Source: Anaerolineae bacterium UTCFX1 (GTDB taxonomy: Bacteria; Chloroflexota; Anaerolineae; Anaerolineales; Villigracilaceae). Taken from it: 64,000 bases of DNA. This document shows, piece by piece, positions 35,307 to 42,998 of this stretch. The stretch's first letter is position 1, and the number at the start of each line of letters is the position of its first letter. The position numbers and the translations under genes are program-made. The notes beneath the pieces were generated by a model that made no database searches, was not told the origin of the DNA, and was given only the letters and a program-made list of their open reading frames with translations. The stretch spans positions 19,238 to 83,237 of the forward strand of contig MWTB01000010.1 of assembly GCA_002050275.1 (NCBI GenBank), read 5' to 3'.

Positions 35307-37160
35307 ATGGCTGATCCTGTCGATTCGCAACGTCCCGCTCAAGAAACGGAAATTGACAATCCCGTCTTCCAAGACGCAGTGGAAGCCCTGCGTCAAGGAG
35401 ACAAAGCCAAAGCCCGCGAGCTATTCACCGATTTATTCAAAACCGACCAAAATAACGCGACTTATTGGGTATGGATGAGCGCAGCGGTCGATTCGCCGAA
35501 AGAACGAATCTATTGCCTGCAAACCGCGTTCAAACTCGACCCGGAAAACGTCGCCGCCAAACAAGGCTTAATCTTACTGGGAGCGCTTCCAGCGGACGAA
35601 ACCGTTCAGCCGTTTTCGCTGAATCGTCCGCGTGCGTGGGAGCAAAAATTACTGCTCGCGCACGAAAAGCCGAAGCCTAAAGGTTGGGCAGCGGTGCGCG
35701 CCAGCCCAGTCTTCCGCCTCGGCGGAATCGCCATAGTGATCGCACTTCTGTTCGGCGGAGCGTACTTCGGGTTCATTGTCCCGGCATCGCAACAAGCGCT
35801 CCCTCCCACGCGAACGCCGGGTCCCTCGCCTACCTGGACCTTCACGCCGACCTTCATCGGAGCAAAAGGCGCGCCGACTGGAACGCCCCTGCCTTTCGCC
35901 GAATTGCTCGACGCGCCGCTGACGCCGACGCCTTTTTATGTAAACACACCGCGCTCTCCGATCACCGCCGACATGTATCGCCGCTTCCTCAACAACTTCA
36001 AAGCGGGACAATGGGACGATGCCATCGCTGTTATGCAAGAGATCGCACGGTTCGAATCGGGCGCGGCTGATCCCTACTATTACATCGGCGAGGCATACCG
36101 TTTTAAAGGCAACCCCTCCAGCGCCATTCAGGCATATGAGACCGCAATCGAAAAAGACCCCAACTTCGGCGCGGCGTACGTCGGGTTGGCGCGAGCGCGC
36201 ATACAAAGCAACCCTAGCGCAAATACGCTTCCATTGTTAGACAAAGCCATCGAACTTGACCCGAATTTCGGCGAAGCCTACCTTGAACGCGCAAAAGTCA
36301 GGCTGCGAGACGGCGACCTACAAGGCGCGGTGCGCGAACTCGATAACGCCAATCGCCTGTTGCCAAATTCGCCGCTGGTCTTCTATACGCTGGCATTGGT
36401 TCGCCAACAAGAGGGCGAACTGGAACTTGCGATTGAGACCGCTCAGCGCGCCAGTACGCTCGATCCTTCGTATATGCCCGCCTACCTTCTGCTTGGGCGC
36501 TTATATGCGGAAACCGGCGACAATGCGAAAGCCGGCGTGGCGCTGGAAACCTACCTTAAATACAACGCCGGCGACGACGATACGCTCTTGTTATACGGAA
36601 AGATCTTATTTAATAACGGAGCCTATCGCGAGACGGTTCGCACAATGGATCGAATTATTTCGATAGACAGAAACCGGCGCGAAGCGTATCTCTATCGCTT
36701 CTACGCTAACGTAGAATTGGGAGACGGCGAAAGCGCCGACGCCGACATAGACCGCCTGCTGACTTATTATCCAAACATATTCGAATTCAACATCGCCCTA
36801 ATCCGCGCGCATTTGATTCAAGGACGCGCCGGAAGCGCGCTCCAAATTCTGGAAAGAGCAACGCGCCTTGCTGAAGACGATAAGCAAAAAGCGGCTCTAT
36901 ATTTCTGGGGAGGCGTCGTTTATGAGAAACGCGAGGATTTCAAAAAAGCGGCGAATTATTGGCAGCTGTTATTGAACCTGCCTCAAAACGCGACGACTCA
37001 AACGCAACGCAATACGGCGCAGGAACATCTGCTTGATATCTACACGGCGACTCCTCTGCCACCTCCGACGCGGACACAAACTCCTACGGCGACAAAACTC
37101 ACAACGCCAACAAGAACGCCGACGCCCACGCCCCTGCCAACCCAAACAAAAAGCGGCTGA
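35307..37160 (+). CDS. membrane-anchored TPR protein
   Basis: The product is 617 residues. N-terminal TPRs (VEALRQGDKAKARELFTDLFKTD) are cytoplasmic. One membrane helix near residue 140 (LGGIAIVIALLFGGAYFGFIVP) and a Pro/Thr linker follow. A long extracellular TPR array (YYIGEAYRFKGNPSSAIQAYETAIEKDPN and about ten more units) and a Thr/Pro tail complete it. It is a scaffold for protein-protein contacts with no catalytic motif. The arrangement recalls the third L,D-transpeptidase (cytoplasmic TPR plus helix plus linker). TAAAAT ends six bases before the ATG. Confidence 0.85.
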   Translation: MADPVDSQRPAQETEIDNPVFQDAVEALRQGDKAKARELFTDLFKTDQNNATYWVWMSAAVDSPKERIYCLQTAFKLDPENVAAKQGLILLGALPADETVQPFSLNRPRAWEQKLLLAHEKPKPKGWAAVRASPVFRLGGIAIVIALLFGGAYFGFIVPASQQALPPTRTPGPSPTWTFTPTFIGAKGAPTGTPLPFAELLDAPLTPTPFYVNTPRSPITADMYRRFLNNFKAGQWDDAIAVMQEIARFESGAADPYYYIGEAYRFKGNPSSAIQAYETAIEKDPNFGAAYVGLARARIQSNPSANTLPLLDKAIELDPNFGEAYLERAKVRLRDGDLQGAVRELDNANRLLPNSPLVFYTLALVRQQEGELELAIETAQRASTLDPSYMPAYLLLGRLYAETGDNAKAGVALETYLKYNAGDDDTLLLYGKILFNNGAYRETVRTMDRIISIDRNRREAYLYRFYANVELGDGESADADIDRLLTYYPNIFEFNIALIRAHLIQGRAGSALQILERATRLAEDDKQKAALYFWGGVVYEKREDFKKAANYWQLLLNLPQNATTQTQRNTAQEHLLDIYTATPLPPPTRTQTPTATKLTTPTRTPTPTPLPTQTKSG

Positions 37161-37176
37161 ACTCTCAGCCGCTTTT
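37149..37176. terminator. bidirectional rho-independent terminator
   Basis: A 12-bp stem AAAAGCGGCTGA/TCAGCCGCTTTT has loop ACTC and is followed by TT. It serves the TPR gene and, on the other strand, the convergent DUF971 gene. Confidence 0.9.
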
Positions 37177-37178
37177 TT

Positions 37179-37541
37179 CTATTTTGCGCCGTATTTCGCG
37201 CGGTCTTCTTCGCATGGACATAACGCACGAAGATAATGCCAATTATAGATCCCGTAATCGTGGCCGTCTTCCCAGACGAGCGTCAGCGCATAGGAACCGG
37301 TAATCACAACATTCTCTAAACGCGTAGACGGCGATTCCGCCATCTTCAGCTGAAACACGCCGGGATCGGGCTCAGAACGCATGTTGGCGTGCCCGCCGCG
37401 ACACGAAGCGCACGGACATGCTGCGCGCAACAGGTCGAACGGATAGACGCTCGTATGTCCATCGTTCCATGTAATCGTCAATTCCCGCTTTGTTTTATTA
37501 GCGTTTACGCTGGTTGGTTTTTCGCTCACAAACAACTCCAT
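37179..37541 (-). CDS. DUF971 (GBBH-like N-terminal) protein
   Basis: The product is 120 residues. RELTITWNDGHTSVYPFDLLRAACPCASCRGG and TLVWEDGHDYGIYNWHYLRALCPCEED are the two halves of the domain, with the CPCxxC and CPC cysteines that suggest metal binding. The domain occurs alone in bacteria, sometimes next to Fe-S cluster genes, and as the N-terminus of gamma-butyrobetaine hydroxylase. No Fe-S assembly gene is near. Confidence 0.88.
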   Translation of the reverse strand: MELFVSEKPTSVNANKTKRELTITWNDGHTSVYPFDLLRAACPCASCRGGHANMRSEPDPGVFQLKMAESPSTRLENVVITGSYALTLVWEDGHDYGIYNWHYLRALCPCEEDRAKYGAK

Positions 37542-37616
37542 TTCTTAACTGCGAGGTCCGCTCCGTGCGCTGAGATTCTTCTCTCTACGAACTGTGCGCC
37601 TCGCACGATGAATTTT

Positions 37617-38090
37617 TCAAGGCGAAGGAATGTAACTCAAGAAATCCGCCGCCGCCCAGCCGACGCGCGTACTGTCATACGGCGCGACGAGACGCCACCA
37701 AGTATACCCGTCCACAACTTGAGGACCTTCCTTCACAACAAACACTTCCGAATCATACCCGAGAAAATCGGGATTGCCGGTCAAGCCCGGCTCCGAACGG
37801 ATCCGCAGACCATCGCCGCCGGTGCCGGTAATTTGCACATAGGCGCCAATGGCGATGCCCGGCGGCGTAGAAGTCGGCGCGAAAGGATCAATGGTGGCGG
37901 TCGGCGGCGCGCTAGAGGTGGAGGTTGAGGCAGGGATCACGGTCAAGTTGGCTGAGGCAAATCCCACTTCAGCCGGCTGAAGCGGGGAGGTCAACCCGAT
38001 GGAAAGAGCGACAAGGAACAGCAACAATCCCGCAACTAGAATCGCGCCGAGAATCACCCATTTATTGAAAAGCGGTTTAATATTCGTCAT
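37617..38090 (-). CDS. membrane-anchored SH3b-domain protein
   Basis: The product is 157 residues. One N-terminal helix (KWVILGAILVAGLLLFLVALSIGL), a Ser/Thr/Pro linker and a single bacterial SH3 domain (GAYVQITGTGGDGLRIRSEPGLTGNPDFLGYDSEVFVVKEGP, then WWRLVAPYD, VGWAAADFL). SH3b domains bind peptidoglycan. The ATG overlaps the stop of the lipid-kinase gene (ATGA), so both are translated from one mRNA. Confidence 0.85.
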   Translation of the reverse strand: MTNIKPLFNKWVILGAILVAGLLLFLVALSIGLTSPLQPAEVGFASANLTVIPASTSTSSAPPTATIDPFAPTSTPPGIAIGAYVQITGTGGDGLRIRSEPGLTGNPDFLGYDSEVFVVKEGPQVVDGYTWWRLVAPYDSTRVGWAAADFLSYIPSP

Positions 38091-39022
38091 CGTTTCAACA
38101 ACTTCATACCGCGCGGCGGCATAAGCATTTTGAGCGCGCCCGGCTTTACTTTAATCTCAACCTGTTGCGCCGAACCGCGCGGCTCGCCGTCGGTCTGGAT
38201 CAGAAACGGCGAATCCGCTTCAATACGCAGCGAGGTAAAGGTAATTTTACGCGCCATATCGGAATTAACGTGCGTGCCAGACATCATTTCATAAGCAAGG
38301 CGCAACGCGTCGCCAAGATGGCTGCCGCTGAACAACCACATATCGAGCAAGCCATCGTTCAGATATGCTTCCGGCGAAAGGTTCGACAAGCCGCCGAGAT
38401 AATGACGAATATTAGTGGCGACCGCTACGATATATTGACCTTCCACTTCCACGTCGTCCGCCCACAGTCGCAACTTCACGCCGCGCCATTGCGCGGCTTG
38501 CATTAACGTCTGCGTCGTAAATTCGGTAAACGCAAAAAATTTTTCTACGCGGATGCGCGGTTCGATGGTATGAATGGTCATCGCGTCCAAGCCAATACCC
38601 GCCCACATCATAAACGATACGTCGTTGCACATGCCCACATCAACTGCATAACATGGCGCGTTCGCCAATAGCTTCGCATTGCGTTTAAGTTCCCAGAAAT
38701 TTCCGAACGTGAACGCTCGCATTCCTAATTCGGCGCTCCACACGTTCGCGGTTCCCGCAGGCAAGACCCCGAGCGCAGTGTCCGAATCGATCAAGCCGTT
38801 GACGACGTTGCCGATGGTGCCGTCGCCGCCGATGGCGAACGCCGCTTCTTTTTTCTCGACGGCAGCCTGCCTCGCCAATTGGACGGTGTGTTCGCCGCTT
38901 TTGGTCGCCTCTGCGTCTACCTTCCAACCTGCCGTCTTGAGCGTTTTTACGACAGATTTAATGAAAGGTTTAACCGAGAATCGTCCCGCTGCCGGGTTGT
39001 AGATGATGACCGCGCTTCGCAT
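38087..39022 (-). CDS. diacylglycerol kinase-like lipid kinase
   Basis: The product is 311 residues from the ATG at 39022. SAVIIYNPAAGRFS is the P-loop-like start, and the catalytic GGDGTIGNVVNGLID and LPAGTANVWSAELG motifs of the DAGK_cat domain are intact. The C-terminal beta domain (DGLLDMWLFSG, QTDGEPRG) is also typical. The likely role is phosphorylation of diacylglycerol or another lipid for phospholipid turnover. TATAAT (39030-39035) ends seven bases before the ATG and no Shine-Dalgarno site is seen. Confidence 0.9.
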   Translation of the reverse strand: MRSAVIIYNPAAGRFSVKPFIKSVVKTLKTAGWKVDAEATKSGEHTVQLARQAAVEKKEAAFAIGGDGTIGNVVNGLIDSDTALGVLPAGTANVWSAELGMRAFTFGNFWELKRNAKLLANAPCYAVDVGMCNDVSFMMWAGIGLDAMTIHTIEPRIRVEKFFAFTEFTTQTLMQAAQWRGVKLRLWADDVEVEGQYIVAVATNIRHYLGGLSNLSPEAYLNDGLLDMWLFSGSHLGDALRLAYEMMSGTHVNSDMARKITFTSLRIEADSPFLIQTDGEPRGSAQQVEIKVKPGALKMLMPPRGMKLLKR

Positions 39023-39047
39023 GGATAGGATTATACCCACACACGGA

Positions 39048-39103
39048 GTAGACAAGTAGTCATGTAAACAAACACGTCTCTACTTATTTATATGACTACT
39101 TCT
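39048..39103. repeat. 8-bp-period inverted array at the end of btuD
   Basis: Consecutive octamers are GTAGACAA, GTAGTCAT, GTAAACAA, ACACGTCT, CTACTTAT, TTATATGA and CTACTTCT: the first three are inverse to the last three. The btuD stop codon (39096-39098) is inside the array. Confidence 0.75.
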
Positions 39104-39866
39104 TCCCCGATAACACCAGCGGTGCATCCAAAAAAGGATGCTTGACCACTTGCACCGGCAAGCAATACGCTTCGGCGATCAATTCGGGTTGTAACACTTC
39201 TTTCGGTTTCCCAATGGCTTTGATCTTCCCCGCGACCATAAGGGCGATGCGATCCGCGTACTGCGCGGCTAGATTGAGGTCGTGCAACGCAATTAACACG
39301 GCAAGATTATCTTTGCGCGCGAGTTCAACGACCAATTCCAGCATACCCACTTGATACTGTAAATCCAAATGCGCAGTCGGCTCGTCGAGCAAAAGAATCG
39401 GTGTTGATTGACATAAAGCGCGCGCGAGCAGAATCCGTTGTTGTTCTCCACCGGAGAGCTCGCCCACGCGCCGTTCCGCGAACAGAAGAGCGCTCACGCG
39501 TTGAAGCGATTGCCGCGCGATCTCCTCGTCATGTTGCGATGGCTGACCTAAAAATCCTAGATAGGGCGTGCGCCCAAGCAAAACCGTTTCCCACACTGTG
39601 AACGCGGGCGGCATGGAAACGGCTTGCGGAACGGTGGCGATATATTTTGCGCGCCGCATGGGATTCAACGAGGCGAAGTCGTCTCCGTTCGCGCGGACGT
39701 GACCCGCGTAGGGAATTACTCCGCTCGCAGCGCGGATGAGCGTGGATTTTCCCGCACCGTTCGGTCCGATCAGCGCGAGGACTTCGCCGCTTTGCACATC
39801 AAGAGAAATATTGTGCAAGATTTGGCGCGAGCCGTAAGAGACGGAGAGGGATTGGATTTTCAACAT
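39096..39866 (-). CDS. btuD: cobalamin/iron-siderophore ABC transporter ATP-binding protein
   Basis: The product is 256 residues. Walker A LIGPNGAGKSTLIRAA, Q-loop PQAVSMP, signature ELSGGEQQRILLARAL, Walker B PILLLDEPTAHLD and the switch His in LIALHDLNLAAQYADR are all present, in the FecE/BtuD class. With btuF and btuC it forms one importer; the cobalamin riboswitch upstream of btuF argues for corrinoid as substrate. The start has no strong ribosome-binding site; a GC-rich repeat lies directly before it. Confidence 0.92.
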   Translation of the reverse strand: MLKIQSLSVSYGSRQILHNISLDVQSGEVLALIGPNGAGKSTLIRAASGVIPYAGHVRANGDDFASLNPMRRAKYIATVPQAVSMPPAFTVWETVLLGRTPYLGFLGQPSQHDEEIARQSLQRVSALLFAERRVGELSGGEQQRILLARALCQSTPILLLDEPTAHLDLQYQVGMLELVVELARKDNLAVLIALHDLNLAAQYADRIALMVAGKIKAIGKPKEVLQPELIAEAYCLPVQVVKHPFLDAPLVLSGKK

Positions 39867-39872
39867 ATTTTC

Positions 39873-39928
39873 TTGTAGGGGCGGGGTTGCCCCGCCCGTT
39901 AGGGGGCGAGGCTCTCTCGCCCCTACGA
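39873..39928. repeat. GC-rich palindromic repeat between GNAT and btuD genes
   Basis: Outer arms TTGTAGGGGCG and CGCCCCTACGAA enclose two smaller GC-rich stems (GGGCGGGG/CCCCGCCC and GGGCGAG/CTCGCCC types). It lies inside the btu operon. Confidence 0.7.
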
Positions 39929-39929
39929 A

Positions 39930-40463
39930 TTAAAACATCAAATACCAATACAATGCGATCTCGCTTTTCGATTCGGGAAAATTCTTATAGGCATGGAGAT
40001 CAAATCCGCCGAGCGTAAAACCGTATCTTTCATATAACTTGCAGGCGGGCACATTATTATTCTGAGTCTCCAGCATGAGACCGGGGAAGTTTTGCGCTCT
40101 TGCCCATTCGATAGCGCATTTTATCAACGCACTGCCGACGCCTTTGCCTCGGAATGGCGTATTCACCGCCAGTTCTTCAATGTACGCAAATTTATTCCAC
40201 CACGGCAGGAGTTTGATCTGACCGACGGGTTTGCCGTCCACATCTGCAAAGAAGATGGCTTTTTGCGGGTCGTTGATAAAACTTGCGTACTCCTCAGGCT
40301 CGATGATGAGGATTTTTTCATACGACGGCACGGGAATGATCGAGTAGGTGATTTGGTTGTCTTCGACATACAACACAAGGTGCGAGTTGACGATGGAGTT
40401 GAGGTCGAACGTATCAACCTGATTCACGGAACCCGCATCCATTTGGCGGATGGAAATGTCCAT
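39930..40463 (-). CDS. GNAT-family N-acetyltransferase
   Basis: The product is 177 residues from the ATG at 40463, two bases after the btuC stop. AYIEELAVNTPFRGKGVGSALIKCAIEWAR contains the acetyl-CoA-binding R-x-x-G-x-G/A loop, and LMLETQNNNVPACKLYERYGFTLGGFD the C-terminal half, in the style of streptothricin-type acetyltransferases. The substrate is unknown. Its place between btuC and btuD suggests insertion or recruitment into the corrinoid operon. Confidence 0.85.
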   Translation of the reverse strand: MDISIRQMDAGSVNQVDTFDLNSIVNSHLVLYVEDNQITYSIIPVPSYEKILIIEPEEYASFINDPQKAIFFADVDGKPVGQIKLLPWWNKFAYIEELAVNTPFRGKGVGSALIKCAIEWARAQNFPGLMLETQNNNVPACKLYERYGFTLGGFDLHAYKNFPESKSEIALYWYLMF

Positions 40464-40465
40464 GG

Positions 40466-41461
40466 CTACCAATATCCTTGGTTTTTAGAACGCCTCAACA
40501 CCCACAAAAAGAACGGAGCGCCAGCGAGGGCGGTGACGACTCCCACCGGCAGTTCTTGCGGAGCGAGAGCTGCGCGCGCGACCACGTCTGAGATCAACAA
40601 GATCGCGGCGCCGCCGAGAATGCTGAGAGGCAATAAACGCCGATAATCGGGACCAAACCAAAGTCGCGTGAGATGCGGGACGATCAGCCCGACAAAGCCA
40701 ATGATGCCGGAAAAAGCCACCGCGGCGGCGGTCGCCAGCGAAGCGGAGATCAAAATGATCCGTTTGGCGCGCGTCACATCTAAGCCGAGTTGCTGCGCTT
40801 GCTCATCGCCGAATTGAAGCAGGTTCAGCGCGTGACCACTGAAGATCAACACGCCGAGACCGAGGAGAAGATAAGGAAGAATGGCGAACGTGAACGACCA
40901 TCCGAGTTGAATCGAGCCGCCCATCAGCCAACTCATCGCGCGGCGCAGTTCGCCGTCGGAGCGAAGCATGAGGAACGACATCAACGATGTGGCGAACGCC
41001 GAGACTGCCACGCCCGCGAGGATCAAATTGGTGACGGGCGTGGTCTGACCGACGCGCGCCAAAAAATAAACAATCGCCACCGTAAGCAAGCCGAAGAGAA
41101 ACGCGGCGAGCGGGACCGCCATCAAGCCCCAAAACGAATAGGGCCAGCGCACCGTCATAGCAAGCACCGCGCCCAAACCCGCACCGGAGGAGATACCGAT
41201 GAGGAACGGGTCAGCCAGCGGGTTGCGGAATAAGCCTTGATACGCCGCGCCGCTTCCACCCAACGCCATGCCGGTCAGCGCGATCAACACCGTGCGCGGC
41301 AGGCGGATGTTCCATAAAATATTCTTGGTTAGATCGGAGCCGCCTCCTTTGATCGCCGCAAAAATTTCATCCAACGGCAGGAATACTGAACCGATGGCTA
41401 AACTGAAAAGCATAGCGAGTAGAAGGAAGAGGAAAGAGGAAAGAAATGGGAAGCGGCGCAT
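40466..41461 (-). CDS. btuC: cobalamin/iron-siderophore ABC transporter permease
   Basis: The product is 331 residues with about ten membrane helices, FecCD family. Signature stretches: IRLPRTVLIALTGMALGGSGAAYQGLFRNPLADPFLIGISSGAGLGA, GWLMGGSIQLGW-type loop (SWLMGGSIQLGWSF), FSGIIGFVGLIVPHLTRLWFGPDYRRLLPLS, and ARAALAPQELPVGVVTALAGAPFFLWVL. It forms the channel of the BtuFCD-type importer. An inverted-repeat element and an 8-bp array lie between it and btuF. Confidence 0.93.
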   Translation of the reverse strand: MRRFPFLSSFLFLLLAMLFSLAIGSVFLPLDEIFAAIKGGGSDLTKNILWNIRLPRTVLIALTGMALGGSGAAYQGLFRNPLADPFLIGISSGAGLGAVLAMTVRWPYSFWGLMAVPLAAFLFGLLTVAIVYFLARVGQTTPVTNLILAGVAVSAFATSLMSFLMLRSDGELRRAMSWLMGGSIQLGWSFTFAILPYLLLGLGVLIFSGHALNLLQFGDEQAQQLGLDVTRAKRIILISASLATAAAVAFSGIIGFVGLIVPHLTRLWFGPDYRRLLPLSILGGAAILLISDVVARAALAPQELPVGVVTALAGAPFFLWVLRRSKNQGYW

Positions 41462-41476
41462 GGAATATGAAGATAA

Positions 41477-41606
41477 GTATACAGGTTATGATTTACGCAA
41501 GTCAAAACCTTTTGCCGCGAATTTCGCTATTTCACGCGAATTGTATTAAAAATTAGCGAAATTCGCGGCTCGGTCTTGGGGCTTTGCGTAAGCCCTGCAG
41601 GTATAC
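41477..41606. repeat. nested inverted-repeat element between btuF and btuC
   Basis: Core arms GCCGCGAATTTCGCTA (41514-41529) and TAGCGAAATTCGCGGC (41554-41569) are perfect over 16 bp. Outer arms are TTACGCAAG/CTTTGCGTAA and GTATACAGG/GCAGGTATAC. The whole is about 130 bp and has no ORF, as in a MITE-like element. Confidence 0.7.
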
Positions 41607-41656
41607 AGATAGACAAGTGCACAAAAAACGTGTTTACTTGTCTACTTGTTTCTTTT
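41601..41656. repeat. 8-bp-period inverted array after btuF
   Basis: Octamers GTATACAG, ATAGACAA, GTGCACAA, AAAACGTG, TTTACTTG, TCTACTTG, TTTCTTTT. The first half mirrors the second. It directly abuts the btuF stop codon and overlaps the outer arm of the neighbouring inverted repeat. Confidence 0.65.
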
Positions 41657-42634
41657 TTACTTCACTAATTCAGGATAAAGAATCTTCAACATTTCTTCCA
41701 AACCATCCACCAAACGCGGGCCGGGGCGGCTGGCGAGATTGTCGTCGAACGGAATAATGGCGCCACTTTTTACGGCAGTTAGGTCTGCCCAGCCCGGTCG
41801 CGCGGCAACCGACTCAGCCGTCACGCCATACGCCGCATCGCCCAATAAAATAAAATCGGGGTTTTGTAGAACGATCTCCTCCACGCTGATCTGCGCGTAC
41901 GGCTCGCTCAACACGCCGCCAATATTCACGCCGCCCGCCATCGCGATTATCGTATCAATAAACGTGCCAGCGCCCGTCGTCCACGGTTTGGAGGCATCCG
42001 TCCCGTCAATTTCATAAAACACTTTCGGCTTTTCGACGAAGTTTGCCGTCGCCGCAGTAACCGCATCCACGCGCACGGATAAAGACTCAGCCAACGCGCT
42101 CGCTTCCTCTTCGTGACCTGTCAACTGCCCGAACAATTTAACCTGCTCGAACAGTTCGGCAAACGTGACGGGATTATTCAGGTAATACACCGTGACGCCT
42201 AAATTCTCCAGCGCTTTCACCTGCTCCGGCGTATTTGCTTGCGCGGCGATCACCAGATCGGGTTTGAGCGCCAGAATGGCTTCGGTGTTCAAGTCGCCGT
42301 ATGTGCTTCCGATGCTTGCCACGTTCAGCGCTTCTTCGGGGAAATTGGACATTTCATCGCGCCCGACAGTTTGCGAACCGGCGCCGACCGCAAAAAGAAA
42401 TTCGGTGATCGAAGGCGCGAGCGAGACGACGCGCTGCGCGGGACCTTCGAGTTTGACTTCACGTCCCAGACCGTCGGTGAAGGCAACGACAGCCGCCTCT
42501 GTCGCAGGGACGGCTGTCGCGGCTTGGGTGGCGGGAACTTCCGTGGCGGCCGGCGCGACTGTGGCTGTGGCTTGAGGGGCACACGCCGCGAGTAATGCGA
42601 TCAACAAGGTTAATACAAAAAACTTTCGTAACAT
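41657..42634 (-). CDS. btuF: cobalamin-type ABC transporter substrate-binding lipoprotein
   Basis: The product is 325 residues, with AGGAG six bases before the ATG. A lipoprotein signal (KFFVLTLLIALLAAC) and Ala/Thr/Pro linker precede the BtuF/FhuD fold: RVVSLAPSITEFLFAVGAGSQTVGRDEMSNFP, ALKPDLVIAAQANTPEQVKALENLGVTVYYL, and VEEIVLQNPDFILLGD. It delivers corrinoid to BtuCD from outside the membrane. Expression should fall when cobalamin is present, through the riboswitch and terminator upstream. Confidence 0.92.
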   Translation of the reverse strand: MLRKFFVLTLLIALLAACAPQATATVAPAATEVPATQAATAVPATEAAVVAFTDGLGREVKLEGPAQRVVSLAPSITEFLFAVGAGSQTVGRDEMSNFPEEALNVASIGSTYGDLNTEAILALKPDLVIAAQANTPEQVKALENLGVTVYYLNNPVTFAELFEQVKLFGQLTGHEEEASALAESLSVRVDAVTAATANFVEKPKVFYEIDGTDASKPWTTGAGTFIDTIIAMAGGVNIGGVLSEPYAQISVEEIVLQNPDFILLGDAAYGVTAESVAARPGWADLTAVKSGAIIPFDDNLASRPGPRLVDGLEEMLKILYPELVK

Positions 42635-42653
42635 GGTTTCTCCTAAAGGGTTG

Positions 42654-42679
42654 GTAAAACCGACTTAAGTCGGTTTTAC
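42654..42679. repeat. perfect 26-bp palindrome before btuF
   Basis: GTAAAACCGACTT is followed directly by its reverse complement. It lies between the riboswitch terminator and the btuF ribosome-binding site, about 20 bases before the ATG, and may be a dispersed repeat or an mRNA stabiliser. Confidence 0.8.
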
Positions 42680-42685
42680 AGAATC

Positions 42686-42708
42686 AAAAACCCCAGCATT
42701 GGCTGGGG
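42686..42708 (-). terminator. riboswitch-controlled intrinsic terminator
   Basis: CCCCAGC-CAAT-GCTGGGG-TTTTT on the minus strand (arms 42702-42708 and 42691-42697). An upstream GGAGGTGGAGG (42740-42750) can pair with CCTCCCCAACCTCC at 42707-42720, overlapping the terminator's 5' arm, and would act as antiterminator. Confidence 0.8.
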
Positions 42709-42769
42709 AGGTTGGGGAGGCAATTCCGAGTCTAGCCGTCCTCCACCTCCTTTCTGCGAGAGAGTGGCG

Positions 42770-42936
42770 AACCGACCAGAGCGGGCGACCTGACTTATTT
42801 AGTCCGCTAGTCGTTTAGTCGCTTAGTCATGTAGTCGGCATACCGACTATCAGACTATTTGACTATCAGACTATTTGACTAACTTCACAGTTGCGCGACA
42901 GTGTTGGAATTACACCAACTTCGCCGCTGGCTGATC
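42770..42936 (-). promoter_or_regulatory. cobalamin riboswitch aptamer
   Basis: In mRNA sense the conserved core reads GGCGAAGTTGGTGTAATTCC, then AACACTGTCGCGCAACTGTG, which fits the cobalamin aptamer core (G-GAAG..GGTG.AA.TCC....CTGTCGCGCAACTGTGA). The B12 box follows as AAGTCAGGTCGCCCGC (42796-42781). P1 can form between GATCAGCCAG (42936-42927) and CTGGTCGGTT (42779-42770). Between core and B12 box the usual variable stem is replaced by the 8-bp-period array. It controls btuF, btuC, GNAT and btuD. Confidence 0.85.
42800..42881. repeat. 8-bp-period inverted array inside the riboswitch
   Basis: TAGTC occurs at 42800, 42808, 42816, 42824 and 42832; GACTA at 42845, 42853, 42861, 42869 and 42877. 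Both halves have an exact 8-bp period, five units each, with an 8-base centre. The RNA can fold into one long hairpin. Confidence 0.9.
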
Positions 42937-42943
42937 GTGATCT

Positions 42944-42971
42944 ATTGTACGAAGTGTATTGTATGTCGCAA
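42944..42971 (-). promoter_or_regulatory. promoter of the btu operon
   Basis: -35 TTGCGA (42966-42971), 16-bp spacer, -10 TACAAT (42944-42949). The start point would fall just before the aptamer P1 strand, directly after the end of the trkA gene. Confidence 0.65.
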
Positions 42972-42998
42972 GCGCGGGAACGTCAATGCTTGCAAGAT

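Noticed and set aside
42800..42881. Possible CRISPR array
   Set aside because: The unit is 8 bp with 3-base spacers and the cores invert at the centre; CRISPR repeats are longer, direct and separated by ~30-bp spacers. No cas gene is present.
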